A DNA stretch of 64,000 bases, taken from assembly GCA_009617715.1 (NCBI GenBank), contig VTFK01000539.1:124001-188000 (forward strand), in the 5' to 3' direction. The position numbers and the translations under genes are program-made. Shown piece after piece: positions 48,014 through 62,186 of this stretch (positions are counted from its first letter, which is position 1; each line of letters opens with the position of its first letter). This DNA comes from Plectrocnemia conspersa (Eukaryota > Arthropoda > Insecta > Trichoptera > Polycentropodidae). Below the pieces are notes generated by a model. That model had not been told where the DNA came from and searched no databases. It saw only the letters and a program-made list of their open reading frames with translations.

Positions 48014-50299
48014 TAATTATTTATTGTGCTGGATTAATGATGTTTTGACTATTAGCATTAAAATTTGTACATACAGTGTTATTTATATTTATTTAAGCTA
48101 TTAAGTATACTAACAATATTTTATATATTAAATTATATATGTATGTATATATTCATAGGTGCCTATATGAAAAGCTTTATTATAAAAGAGATGAAAGTCA
48201 GAGTGCATATGGGTTCTTGAAAATTGAAGTGGCGGTGAAAGTGTGCAGTATGCTTTTCTTTGATATAGGAAAGAATGCGTATTTTATATAATAAAATTTG
48301 CTTGCTGCATAATAATTTTCTTGTTATAAAATAAAATCTATTTTTAATATAATTTCACATCTTTGTAAACTATATTTATTATATATGTATTTATAACATT
48401 GTCACTTAATCCACGTGAAGTGGCAGAGAATTTCAGACCGCATTGCCAGTAAAATTGTGCTTGGATTGTGTATTTGAAATGGCCGTGTTGAAAATATGCT
48501 ACTGAAATTTAATGTAACTTGTTTCTATTTATATTAGTAATGACAGTACTAATAATGGGCCTTTACAGCAAAGATAATAGTTAACGATCATCCGTAACCA
48601 TTATTTAACTTCTCTGAATCATTTGTAGGTGCTTTTGACGATCGATAATATAAACTATATTAACGATGGTAACAACTGTTCTTTGTAATACAGTTTTTAT
48701 TGTGTTAGAATCGAGTAGTTTTTTCAGCTTACTAAAGGTATTGTAGTGCATAGTGACTATGTTAAAAAACAAAATAAATGTTTGTTTTCTTTTGATATTC
48801 GTGCTAGGGGTATTTATTTTTGTTTGTTTATATTTGATTTTTTGCAATAATTAAAATCGTCACATATAATTTAAGTTCAAGTTTTCCTTAGGTGATGCAA
48901 AGAGAGAAGCGGCCGTCTGAAGTTAGGTCGACCTTTTGGTTTTAGTTTGCTCTAACTTAATAAGTCCAAGTTGAAAAACTTTTAAAATTCTGATGCTTTG
49001 TACTCCTCAAGCGATATTTAACTATGAATGTCAGTAGAAGTATCCGAGAGAGTGTCTAAGGAAGGGATCTTTGCCTGCGTTCCCGTATAATAGAAAGTTT
49101 TGTTTTCTGCTCCTTTCAGTTCACAATGTATGTGTTATCTTTTTTCTAGGCGTTTGCGAATAATTACTTTCATTTTTTTTATTTGTGACTTAATCTATTA
49201 GAAGTGTTCCATTTTAATATGGAAACATTTTTTGTTCTAGATTGTTAAAACACATTCTTGTATATCACATGGCGAATTAGCCCTATTAGGCTTAAAGTTC
49301 TTCGATTATTTTTAGACCAGGCGATTTAATCTCATCATTGGGGGTCTAATTGTAAATTGAAAGGTGAAATTGATGAAAACTACATACATTTGAATACATT
49401 TAAGAGTGATAATTAATATTTTTAATACTTTATTATTTTAAAGAATTGCTGTGCGTTATTTAATTAAAGTTTGTATTTATTTTAAATACATCATACTGAT
49501 TAGTATTCTCACTATATTTTATATTATAACGAGAAGTAGTTACCCAAGGGGTTCTCAATTTTAGGAGCATTAATTTTTATTCAGCTCGATCTGTGAGATA
49601 GAAATGGCAATAAAAATCATACTCATCCGATTCAAAGTGAATTCATCAACAGCAAAAAAATTTTGATAGGATTATAAATACTAGGTGTATAGACAGCGAT
49701 GATAACATATATTATTCCGTGTAATAATTCAATTAAGATCTTTACGATGTGCTTTTAAATTAATTTTATGTAAGATGCTTTTTTAATTAAAATATAAATT
49801 ACAGATTCTTTAAGTTTGAAAAATATCTAATAAATGTAAATGTTGTAAAAAAAAAGATCGAAGTCTAATTGAAGATACAAATCTAGTTTTAACATAAAGA
49901 ACCTAATTTGTATATAAAGTTTTATAAAAATTCAGTTTATTGTATCAGCATAATTTAGTTTCCAAAGCAAATTAATTAAAAGTTTATTTTAAAATAAATA
50001 TATAAATAAACTTATAAATCGGGTTTATAAATTTAATTTTATACTAAGCAAAAATAGATATCATATAATCAATAATGAATTACTGAACTGAATATAGGTG
50101 TAGCAAACATGCTTCGATTTTTTTTAACAATGACTAAAGGAGTAAGATTATTTAATGTTTTGGAAAATGTTAATATGTTTTATGAACGACTAAATAAACA
50201 ATAAAGAAAAGCTTGTAATAATGTTTTTCTGGAATAATAAGTGTATGTATTTGCTATTGATTGAATATAAATTAAAATAATTCTGAATAAACATTATCA

Positions 50300-51100
50300 T
50301 TTCATATTTTTTTTCTCTCTTTAATGCGCTGCTCATAGCTATGCTTTATTTATTTAAAGAGCTTATCACTAATTTTGAATTGGAAATGAGAATAAATCAA
50401 ATAACAGGGAATGAAGTTTCTTCGTTCACATTCATTAAATTCGAACTACAGAGAGCTTCGTTTTCTTTCATTTCAGTTGTAACCCGATTGCGCTACTGTA
50501 ACCAGCCATTCCTTTTTATCTATTCTCGAGCTGCGCTCTTTTCCCGCGATTCTCGTATATTTAATCGTAAAAAACACATACGCGTATATAGTATTTTTTC
50601 TCGCTATAAATTCACACGCGAACGCCTACCGTAACCCTTTCGCGTGACGCGATATTATAATACTTCAACCTTTGCGACGTTATACGTCCTTTTCCTGCAT
50701 AGCAAATCATCCAGCGCAGATCTGGATATTCAAAGTTATCTTCCATATATATTATATTTTTCTCTCCACGCAGTCTATCCACACGAAAACCTTGCTTTTA
50801 ACATTGTTTGATCGGTGCCAACCGAAGCCCGAAGATACGCTCTATAAAATCACCATTTATTTGCTATCAAATCTGCGCGTGCAGAAAGCTTTCTGAGGGA
50901 GCTTTAAAGCGCCGCCCACCTGTCAACGGTAAAACTTCGGCGCGCCTAATTTGCCATTGTGAATTATGCATGCGTGTAAGTAGTATACGTACGTGCATAT
51001 ATTACTATGAAACTCGTTAATCGGATTTGGGCTCGTATAGCATATTATGCATTGTGTAGATGTAGTTATGTTGGTATGCGTCAACTATACCGCAATTTAA
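50300..51100. other. Intronic unique island
   Basis: GC/CpG-richer sequence just upstream of the recursive splice site with several overlapping short frames (70-97 codons) in different registers, none recognised. Possible enhancer-like DNA. Confidence 0.25.
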
Positions 51101-51447
51101 TCTTCCTTGCTATCCTTAACTAATGAATTATCAACTATTGAACATCGTTAAATTAATATATTTTATTTTTAATATTTAAATATATTTTTTATTTAATATA
51201 ATATTTTTATTATTAATCATTAGATATTTAATTTAAAACTAAATAGCAAATTCTACATTTTTCCGTTAATTACGCAACTGACACTCAAAACTCATCCTAG
51301 GCATGTTTGATGAGTAATTTAAACTATTTGCAACATAAATCTCTTCACGTACCCTCGCAACTTTCCTTTTACTTATATTATAAAAATCAAAATAAAACAA
51401 GACATATTTTATGTATATGTATATTAAAACAATGTATTAATATTATT

Positions 51448-51472
51448 ATTTTTTCTATTTTTTCAGGTAAGT
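51448..51472 (+). other. Recursive splice site (ratchet point)
   Basis: A pyrimidine-rich tract, TTTTTTCTATTTTTTCAG, ends at 51466 and is followed at once by GTAAGTGG. The acceptor and a perfect donor are therefore juxtaposed with no exon between. This matches the consensus of insect zero-nucleotide exons used to remove long introns stepwise. It lies 6.8 kb downstream of the GTGAGT donor on the same strand, consistent with a first recursive segment of that intron. It was the only site found with CAG joined to full GTAAGT on either strand. Confidence 0.75.
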
Positions 51473-51499
51473 GGCTTTTCACGAAAATTCACAAATACC

Positions 51500-53650
51500 G
51501 TGTCGATGTTCGGTGAGTAGCGTTTCGGTTATAATTATTGCCATCGCTGTGTCAAATAAATAACGGCAGTTAAACTAACTTCGTACAGTTTTATCTCCGA
51601 ACGCTTCCTTAGCTTTAGATTTTCCTGGATAACAGGAAACGGCCAAGATTCGGACTATTTTGATATCTGGCCGAGCACGTTCGAGTAAGCAAAGTTAATC
51701 TTTCTCAACCGGGAGGGATGAAGTTTGAACCCCCTCTTTGCTCGAACCCCTCTGTAAACTTTTTAGTGGGAAAATCTTCTTTAAAACCTCGCTTAAGTTC
51801 GTATCTCTCCTATACGAGCTTTAACCTCTTTCGATACTTGTGGGGATTGGTGCGATTCCAACTATCAGATACCTATATTGTTTAGAAATACGTGCCTGGT
51901 TAAGATAAACGTATAGAAAGAATTCGACCATTGTGCCTTTAGAGACTTAGCTGGATATAATATATATGTATTGTTTTGAATACGTTTCTGAATATTGTAG
52001 GTTCATCGTTAAAAATTCGGTATTATTCACAATATCCTTTTTCTTTTCGTTTCAAGTTAGTTATTAGACTCAAAGGGAAAATAAGTTTGCCAACCCTCGA
52101 CCGCGAATCTATTAAGAAAAGTTTTATGGAAAAAATATTTTCATATGGTATGTAAAAATGTTTTTATTAGAACCTCCTTCGTTTTTTTCTATTTTAATAA
52201 AACTTCAGTTTAATATACAAACTCATATAAGTTTAGATATTAGTTTTGGTAGAAACTTATATTTTTATGAAATTAATTAATGTATTTTTTACTTACATCC
52301 AGTTAAATTTCACAATTGTTATTTTATTATTTGTAATACAAAAGAGTTAATTTATAAAGTCTGCGTATTAAAAAGATAAAACGCAAATTTACAATAATAT
52401 TAAAACGTCTAATTAAGGGCCATTTGTACAATTTGCCTTCTTAAATTCGCCTTTATACTTTATAATACCGACATTGTCTCGTTATATTGTTTTTCCTTTG
52501 TGTTTACGCCGTTACCCCACGTCATAATTAAACCGTGTAAACATTGTAACGTTTTCCTGTAAGTGGTTTTTTCCTGCGCCAAAAGGAAAACACTTAAAGT
52601 ACCCACGTGTAACCACAGAAGACTTCGTGACCTCTTCCGCCTCTTGCTTGTAAAAACGATGCTCCAGGGACTAGACCCTTTTCGATCAGCTCCTAATTTT
52701 TATACCTTCGATACTTATGTACACACATTTGTACCGTCTAAACTTTTTCTTTGATTAATTATTCATTCTTCGAGAAAATTGTATTAGGAATTCTTTTACG
52801 AGCACATGTATTCTATTTATGCAAATTATAACACTTAATAATTACCCAAGGGTCTCAATTGTGGCGCCGTTTTGCCAGAGGCGTAATTATTTATATCGTT
52901 TCTCGCATTATCTTTTATTTGCCCTCTTAGTTTGTTTCGTGTAAATAATGTGTGCGGTGTGACCTCTAGTAGGTTTCCGTATGCTGGGAGCCCAGATCGT
53001 AAAAAAAAAGACATAGGGTCCCTCAGGTAACAATTACACCGACATCACATTCGCACTAGGGTCGTAAAACTTTTCACTTTGAACATATCAACCGGGTTGA
53101 AGTGCGGTCATAACGGCTTTCGAGATAAACGATACGGATATCGTTGCAATTTCGCTCTGAATGAAATACGTAATGTCCAATCCTATTCATCGATATCCAT
53201 CACCCAAAAAGGGTTGGGCGTATGAAAAAGAGTTAAACTCGCCAGATGCGCTCCTAGTAACTGAGGTGTACAGTCAAATCCTCATATTTATTCACGTCAG
53301 TATGAAAAATCGCGACTGTCGCTCACCGACTTTACGTCTGCTTGAAAAATCTCGTCCTGGCCGCAAAAAAATATTATTATTACAAGCGGGTCCGCTTTTC
53401 ATTTTGGATAAAGTACAAACATAATTAAAAGTAGCTGTGTAAAAAAATATCTCGCGAGTGCTATTCAAGGTGGGGCGAGAGAAGATGCGACAAGTAAATT
53501 ACTATAGATCTATCTTGGTGTCTGTTTGGATAATGAAAATTAATGGAGTTGTTTTAAGTCACGTACTTTTGCTGCTACGTGTAGAGGTTATCTCTTTACG
53601 TCGCTGGATAAATAAAAGAGACCCGGGAATTAATAATTTTAATTAAAATA
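51500..53650. other. Intronic unique islands
   Basis: Two GC-richer blocks (51.5-51.95 and 52.4-53.65 kb) separated by AT-rich DNA. The 87-codon plus frame at 53161-53424 has no recognisable domain and no consensus splice sites at its ends. Candidate regulatory DNA. Confidence 0.25.
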
Positions 53651-54799
53651 CGCTTAGTTTTCATATATAATTTTGTGTATTTAATTATCTCTATTACGAT
53701 CGGCATTAGGCTCGTGCATAAGTCCTGTCCGAAATTAATTATGATAACATATACTACATAGCAGTTGTGTATATTATATAGCATTATACTCCCGGGGATT
53801 AATTCACGTTTCATATTTTACGTCACTTAAAATAATAATTATATTTTGGGTACTTTTGCTGAAATAATAAACATATATAAAACGTAGATAAAAAATAAAT
53901 ACTACTAAATGCTGTTTCGTCAGATAATATTTAACAAATAAACGTGTTTTTTAAATTTATATACAGACACTGACTTTTAGTATATTTTTCACATATCAAT
54001 TCCAAGATAATATTAATAAATCCACTAATTTGTTAAATGCTTAGTCACTTTACCCGAAAATGTATAAAACACGTATTTACAACAATAATGTGTTAAACTA
54101 CATAGTTAAAATGATCCTGCAATAAATTATGGATAGCGATATACCATTTTTTAGATTCATACTATTATTTAGTTCAGACAAACGTTTTAGCATAACATCA
54201 TATCATACTAAAACGCGGGCGATGACAAACATTTTCGCGAACGACTGGACAATCGCGATTGACACACTGCCATAAATTTAAAAATACTCGAAAAGAAAAA
54301 AATATTAGTTAACACATTATTGTATTTCACCGAAAAATATATAATGAACATTCACGCCCTTCATAAAAATATCGTTTATTATTTATAATGAAATATAATA
54401 ATTTTTCTAGCAATAAAGTGTTACTATTGAGAATTACATAATGATTCAGATGTAGTTTTTCTTAATTAAAAACAGTCTATAATAAATAAGAAAGTACCTA
54501 CATGATATGGTACATTCATTTAATTTTTTTTAACATTTTAATTATTTTTTTAATGTAAAATATAAAAATACAGGGCAATTTGCAAATGTCTATTTATCTC
54601 GAAACTTAAGCTTCTTGTCTTAAGCAATTTGTTATTCTATACGTACGGCGTCTCAACATGTATCTTTCGCTAGAATCTGTTGTTTTGTTTTTTTTAGGCT
54701 GCTATAAATCTAATGATAATTTTATATTGTATTTTTCATGTGTTAGGCGCAGGCCTTTACTTTGAATTACATGTACAAAGTTTTATAATTTATTTTAAA

Positions 54800-54836
54800 G
54801 TGCGGCTATATTACAAAATTTGAAATATAGCCGCAC
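54800..54836. repeat. Perfect 13-bp-arm hairpin
   Basis: GTGCGGCTATATT and its complement AATATAGCCGCAC flank an 11-base loop. Confidence 0.88.
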
Positions 54837-57265
54837 AATTTGTGTAATAAGTGGATATTATGATTTATGTATATATAGTGCCGTTTTTATCGTAATGATA
54901 ATGCGTAAGAGTTTTCAAGTCGCCTTGAAGATCAAGTATTATGGTTCGACCAAATTGATGGTAGAAATAAAAAGGCGGCTGCCTTTCTCTGTATTCAAAT
55001 GGTCATCTCTATCAATTTGGCGAAAGCTCTGCTTGAAAATAAATTCGGGCTGAACTCACATATATTCCAAGTCGGAAGCGAAGTATTAGCATAAATGATA
55101 CTGATCGGAAGTTAAGTGATTTTCTACATCAGTTTATATTTGGCTCATGATTTAGTGTAGAACTAATATTTGTATTTTAATCTTGTAAATATGATATATT
55201 ACTATTCTAGTTGTTGTATTTTTTCCGAAAACAGTGGTTTCACTAGCTGCTCACTAAGAGACAAAATTGTAGTGTATGCATTTTTATGTTTAAGGTATTT
55301 ACTTCGGCACGATTCATACCATTTAAGCGTTATGTGCTAACTATATGCAAAGCTTATATTTTATTGTACTTTATTTTTTATTTGGGAAGCCCACTCCTGT
55401 TCCTTGCAAAACATTACTTTTTATATATAATGAATCTTTTTCCACAACGTGACAGTTATGCGTTAAAACAAAGCCCAATCAAAATCCTAATCAATAGTTA
55501 CTAAATTAATAATGAGACATTAGTCTGAAATAAAGTATGTGCATCAGTGATATTTATTTTAATAATTATAAATTATACAAGGCCTAGCTTGATATTTATT
55601 CATGTGATTAGGAAGAATCACTAATTATGATAATTAAAAACACTAGAATTCATGTAGGATTCGAATCCAAGGCTTTTATTTATTATTATACTGATTTATC
55701 GTGGGATTTTATAACAACAATTATGAATTGTCTTAAAAATGTTGTAAATAGTATTGTTTTTAAGATTAATTTAGTTTGGATATCGATTATTTTTTTAATT
55801 AATTAATATTATTACTATTAATTACACTGCTTGTTATTACTATGGTTGCTTCTTATAAGAACAAATATTATTAAAATAAAAGATTTAATTTTTAAATACA
55901 TTTTTGGTACAGTAGGACGACTTAAATATATAACGGTTCGCCTAGATTTAACATCGTATAGTACAATTCTATCCCAGACGCGTTGCTTTTTATACGTGGT
56001 TCGTAGAAATAATCCATAAATAATATGATGGGGGAACATACATAAATATAATAAATAACAGCATATGAAAAATCATGGTTATGTTTATGTTTTTCCCGTC
56101 GTCGCGCTTCACTGTGTTTTTCCACGTCTTATCTTTCCCCCAAGACTTCATTGTTCCGAGATGACATCTTTATAATGTGGAATCTGTTCGTTTTTCGCAA
56201 GTAGACGTGGACCCATCTATTGACTATTTTCTCTATGGCAAGACTTCTTGTGCTCGTTCTGGCGTGCTACAATATCACCCCTGAATACATAAGGCACAAT
56301 AAGCCACCTATTTTTTTCTTTGCCTCTTATCTAGTTTTTAATTTGTGTTGTAGCATTTTAATTAAAAGCGTTAAATTTTTTTTTATATATTTATTTATTA
56401 TAAAATAATTTAGAATTTAATGAAAAATGTATATATTAGTGAATTAGCCCTTGAATAATTCTCAATAACACATTTAATCCTTAAATCCAGAACTCAACGA
56501 GTAAATAAAATTATATAGAAGTAATGACATGCTCCAGTTAGAGTTGTTACAAATTATTCAATGGATCACAGTCAATATTCTAAATAAATAAGACAATACT
56601 TTGCCAGCAGTTGTTTCACCTTGATTTTTTAGAGTTTGCAAACCCCTATTTTTTTATTGCTTCAATTGCAGATTTGATTAAATTCTGGTTGTGGTGAATG
56701 CATCTTATAATTAGTGATAAATCTGTATATAAACATATCAGGAGCAGCTTAATGTCGGAGAAACAAGTCAAAGGACTTCAGGAAACATCAACACGTTTCT
56801 GAACAACTGTTAACCATCTTCTGAACTCATTTATTAATATGTTTTTAATTTGCGAATTAAATTTAGTTGCCCACTTTCTGGCCATTGTAAATAAATATAT
56901 GATTTCAATGCGTCCTCATGAATATGTTGCGCAAATATTTTATCACTTCGCGGTGATATATTTTTCAATTTTAGAAATCGTTTGTGGGGTTTATATTTCC
57001 TCTGCACAATTTGTTGTAATTTATAGGTCATTTTAACGACTATTTGAAACAAAAAATAATGTAAGGCCATATACAAAATTTTTTACAACAATAGAATACC
57101 TAATGCACGTTCGTCATTTTTACCCATAAATACCGCTAAAATCTAATTTTTCTTTGAAAAAGGTGTGTTATACTCTGCGCATATTGCTATTGTTATTATA
57201 CCATTTGGTTAACAATCTGTAGCGTTTCTATTTTAAAACGTAACCCATTTAGTGATTGTGGCCAA

Positions 57266-57356
57266 GAAGTGATGCAATTGGCCCGCAAACATCCTCATCG
57301 AAAATTCGACAGAGCTATCTCAGATTAGCATTACAAAAGTGACACTTGTTCACATA
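57266..57356 (+). repeat. Dispersed repeat, copy 2
   Basis: Same-orientation homologue of 36-127, sharing GTGATGCAATT, CGCAAA, CTCATC, GTGACACTTG and TCACA in order. It is followed by a GC-rich stretch (57370-57480) that has no counterpart after copy 1. Confidence 0.55.
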
Positions 57357-57849
57357 TAAAAAGGGAAAAACCCGGTGCGAGACGCAGGAAAACGACACGG
57401 AGCTACAGAAGCAGAGACGAACCAGGATAGCGACGAGTCGAACCCAGCTATTTGACAAAAATACAGCCGACAATAATACAACTCGACACCTTACAAAGAT
57501 TCTCTGACTTCAATAACTATTAGCGGCATCTACATTTCTCTCTCTATATATTTATATTTGGTAATCTATATATGGTTATAAACTAATACTGGATTTTCTG
57601 ACATCTATTTGACTGCAAAGTCATACTCCTTAGGCCTTAAAATCAGAAAAGCTTATGAATACTTTACTTAAAACACCCTCAAAAATCACAAGATAACCTA
57701 TTAAATTGTATATTATAAAATCTACCGACTTATGAGTGCATGTGTGTTGTAATAAGTATACAATATGTATTTATATACATATACATTGTATTGTAGATGA
57801 TTTTATTGCACATTTAAAAAATAAATATTATATGTAATAAAGTAAAAAA

Positions 57850-58500
57850 TGTTGCTTGAGTCGAATCTATGACATACATACATGTGTTGCCATTAATCTT
57901 ACAGTAGAATCCACTGTATATCTTACTTCATCCATTCTAGTTCTATCAACCAGACTAATGAGCATATATATATATTATCCCTTGACGTTCTGCCTTTCTT
58001 CCACTTTTGTCTATTTTTGTCAACGTGACCTTTCAGCCTGCACGCCCATCACGCGCCTAATTGAAACGGACCGTTGCCTATTTTCGGCCCGGTCTACACC
58101 CCACACAATTTTCATACTCTTAACCCCTCGTCGTCCAATCGACCTCCTCATAAACAGATGCCATCTCGTCGCATCGAGTGTTCTGCGACACTCGTCGCGT
58201 TCATGTATGTGTATATATGCGATTTACCCACTTTAAATACACAATTGTCATATTCGGTCGGTAGAGTCGTCAAGTGTTAAAATTTTACGAGTCAACCGCG
58301 ACAACAAAGCCCGGGCACCGTAATTAGACATAACATACGTCATGCCTGCTGTCACAAACCGATCCGGCGCCATTCACTTTGTTGACAGTGATATTAATTT
58401 TCCACTCAAATCAAACAAACCTTCGTGAAAGTCAGAGAGGGATGCGGATATCATCCCGTTTCGGTTGCGCGTAATAAAGCTTACGCGCTTCGCATTGTTC
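57850..58500. other. Intronic GC/CpG-rich island
   Basis: The densest island in the right part of the window. A 126-codon plus frame (57856-58236) crosses it but lacks a domain, and an overlapping 68-codon frame is also open, typical of low-stop composition. CGAGTGT and ACACTCG form a small stem near 58176-58195. Homeodomain-type TAATTA-like words occur around 58320-58400. Candidate enhancer. Confidence 0.3.
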
Positions 58501-60849
58501 CTGTGTAATATTCTTCATTAACTATTAATACAGGTTATAAGTGTGGATTTATTTATTATGTTTGTTCGCTTTGCATGGTTATTTAATATGATGATAAAAT
58601 ATTACGTGTAGTCTTTAGACACAATGTTCTAAATATACTTGTTTTACGTGCAGAGGAAGTCGATTGTTAAACTTATTTTAGGTATCTAGCTGTATATGAT
58701 ATTACCATCTCCCACAAGTTTTATTCTCCCACAATGAAATATGAACCACTAAATCTAATTCGTTTTCCTAGAAAACAAGGTATTCATATGACAAGAAAAA
58801 TATACGTAGCACTACTCTCTCTTTACGTGATATTTTAATTTATCTCTTTTATTATTTATCACATAGTCCAATATTTTTTTTTTGCTATTTTATTATGACT
58901 CTTAAGAGACTTAAAAGCATTTATTGAATTTTAATTTTCGGGACATAAATAATCTACTGCTTTTGTATTTTATGAATATCAATTCTATTTTGTATACCAT
59001 ATCTTTTAACATACAATTGTGAGAAAACATCACAGTGTTTTTATCCTATATTTTAATAAAATGTTGACAAATATATTTATTAAAAAAAAAACACCTTGAA
59101 GGCAGTTATTTAAACGATATGAATTCTCTATTATTTTTATTAAAAAATGTGCTTTTGCACTACAATAAAAATAAAGTGTATATGTTTGTTAAAACGCGCC
59201 AACTATGTAATCGAACGACGATTCCCTTATTGTTCGATCTTATTGTTCGACGGTTCTTTGTAACGTCTCTATATATAATTTAATATATAAGTTGCTACGT
59301 GTTGTAGAAACGTATTATTTCTTTTCATCCGATTTTACGAACACCTTCGAAGCCTTCGAGGCGGAATGTCAAAATTACACGGGGGAGGGAGGCTCAAAAA
59401 CTCATCCCGCAGACAATTGTCAAAGTGGTGTGCGTTATCGCCGAAAAACACGCCTCGACACAAAACCCAAGTTTTAACCTAATTGTTTATGTTAGTTTTC
59501 ACAAATTTCCGAAGCTGAAATAACACTAGATTGCTGTAGATGTATTAATTGAATGTGAAATTTGATTTATGGATCCGAACCACTCACACTTTCTCAGCAT
59601 TTCGTTATTCGCGAGACTCAAATATTATTCTGTTCAGAAGCACTCTTCAGAACTATTCGAGTGTAATCATCGATCCGATACCAATATTAATATTTTCTTC
59701 GAGCTCATCTGATATGCGCTCTGACATTTATACTTATAATCCATTCTTTTTTTTATTATTTTAGACTTATTTTGACCTTATTAGATACGTTCGTTACAAA
59801 CAGAGTTAAAGATATACTATATAATGTAATAATGATATAATTTAAATATAATATTATTATAAATACAATAATCTCATATAAAGCTTTTTTAGCATTTTAA
59901 CATACATATTTAAGTTGAGCTTTTAATAAGAACAAAAATGTTTATTTACAGAATATAGTCGCTAGATGATATATTAGTTTAATTAAAATGATCCAATAAT
60001 TCCGGTTTACTGATATAAAAAATAGTATGCTAAAAAATATTAAAAATATACTTTTTGCCATGGGATTTATCTGTACATTTAAAGAATATTATGATCCTGT
60101 CTTTGTGTAAAAAAAAAGGAAAGTAAAGAAAGAATTATCAAAAATTCTGCAGCTGGATTAATTGTCACTAAACTAAAAACCAGACTGAATAATAGAAATA
60201 ACGATCTCCTTTGTTGTAATAGTTATATAAAGTATGTTAGTATGTTAATTTACAATGAAAGAATAATACTAATTATATAGATATTAATTTTATATACAAT
60301 CTATATGTATATCTATTTTTTTAACAATAATAATTTTCACTTTGTGTTCATCAATGCAATATAACATTTTCTTAATATATATTTGTGGTCTTAATACAAT
60401 TTTATTTATAGTAATCATCTTTTAGCAATAAAATTTTCCAATCAAAATTTCAGATTTTATCCAAGTCAATCTAGTGTTGTTATATTAAAGAATATTTTTT
60501 ATTCCTAATAACTTGAGATTGTCTCTTTTTTGTCTCAATCGAGCTAAAAGTTTACTATACACTTGTGCCATCAATGTTTTTACCTGTTTTAACACTTAAT
60601 AGTCTCCAATAAATTCCGTAAATTTTACCAATCTATATCTATTTATTTATTGTAGTTTGAGAAAATTATCACAAAATCTAGTAATAAGAAAAATTATTTA
60701 TTTTTTAACCATAGTAACAACAATTTAAATTTGATCGATTTAATTTTATATTATTTTCAGTAAATTAGGTGATAAATAAAATTTTGTTCTAATAATATGT
60801 TTATATAAAAAACATATAAAATTAAAAAATAAAAACCAAGAAAGGAATA

Positions 60850-61450
60850 AGGTCGATCTAAACTTACAGGCAAATACTAGAACGCGTATTGAGTAATACA
60901 TAAAAGCATCTAGAAAAACGAGTCCCTCAAATCTGTTTTTTCGCAAAACTCACACGGAGGAAAATTCAATTAAACCAATCGGTTTTATTTTTCAGTTTTC
61001 TTGTGCCATATGCCTGCTTGTTTTTACAACGAAATGAGATTCCGGGAATAACACACACGTTGAAGCATAAAAAAATCATATGTGTATATGAAATGAATTG
61101 GTTCAGAGTTCGAGGACAAGAGAGCACACAAAAGAACGTGTTCCTGTGTACACAACAATATGAAGGAAAAAATGGAATAAATATTGTTTTCCCAACTCTG
61201 TGTTTACAATGGCAGCGCGGAATCCGGAATATTTCATTACGGGGGTCGATTCAGACATTTACGAATCTTGGATGTATATGTATGTAAGTACATTATAAAT
61301 CGAAGAATATTTTTTTAGACTAGAAAGGGAGGGGGGTTAAACAACGTCTCGTTTCCCCTTAGTCCTGCGGTTATTTTGCGGTAACAAGCAAAAAGCAGCA
61401 AACCAATGTTTTCGCTATCTCGACAATTTTTTTTTCGTTGAGCTGAACAT
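60850..61450. other. Intronic unique island
   Basis: Complex sequence with a 94-codon plus frame (61003-61287) without recognisable domain. Candidate regulatory DNA. Confidence 0.25.
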
Positions 61451-62160
61451 GACTTACAAATGTTAATGAAATTAATTAATTACATTATATTCCCAAGAAT
61501 ATAATAACAAAAGTAATTATTAATATAAAAATGCAATTTGAAGTAAATATATCTTGAGAGTTACTTCGTATTTTCTTCTAACTTTGCGAATGTTATTGCA
61601 GTATATTGTAATAATTTATAGTGTATTTTTTGCTGAGGTCAATTATAATATGCTTTACCAATAATGGAAATGTTATGTAGTGTGATTACTACCAAAATAT
61701 TAAATAACATAAATAAATATGATTAAGGTGCAATTGATTGGATTTTTAAACCAAGTAATTTGTACATGTGAATTTTGCTTAGTATAATTTTCTAATATAT
61801 AATATATATTTATATATAGCAGCATTCAAAAAACGCACCCCTAAATTATCATATCATATTTCTTATATAGCTAAGATATTTTATATTGTTAATAAATGTA
61901 CCTTTTTACTACGAAATCTGACGATCAAATAATTATGTAACCATTAAAAACAATACATATATACCCCTTAATAAAAATTCAAAGGAAATACAAATAAGGA
62001 TTTCGTATATATTATATATATTAATGTTGAAGAGATGCGTTTTTGCACGTAATCTACATCATTCTGAGCCAAAATAATAAGTTAACATTCATTTAATATG
62101 TACATTATTTTTTATTTATTTTTAATTTGGCAATTTATACCTAACTTTTAAGCGACATCC

Positions 62161-62186
62161 CTTTTTTTCTTATTTTCTAGGTAGTC
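62161..62186 (+). other. Weak recursive-splice-like site
   Basis: CTTTTTTTCTTATTTTCTAG ends at 62180 and is followed by GTAGTC. The acceptor is strong but the donor half deviates from GTRAGT at two of its six positions (the fourth and sixth), so it may be only a decoy acceptor. Confidence 0.2.

Noticed and set aside
55645..55680. GGATTCGAATCC-like string suggesting a tRNA T-arm
   Set aside because: No A box at tRNA spacing and no acceptor or anticodon stems; the upstream sequence is plain AT-rich DNA.
57856..58236. 126-codon plus frame as a gene
   Set aside because: Low-complexity start, no domain, an overlapping second open frame, and it crosses from AT-rich to GC-rich DNA without a change in coding bias.
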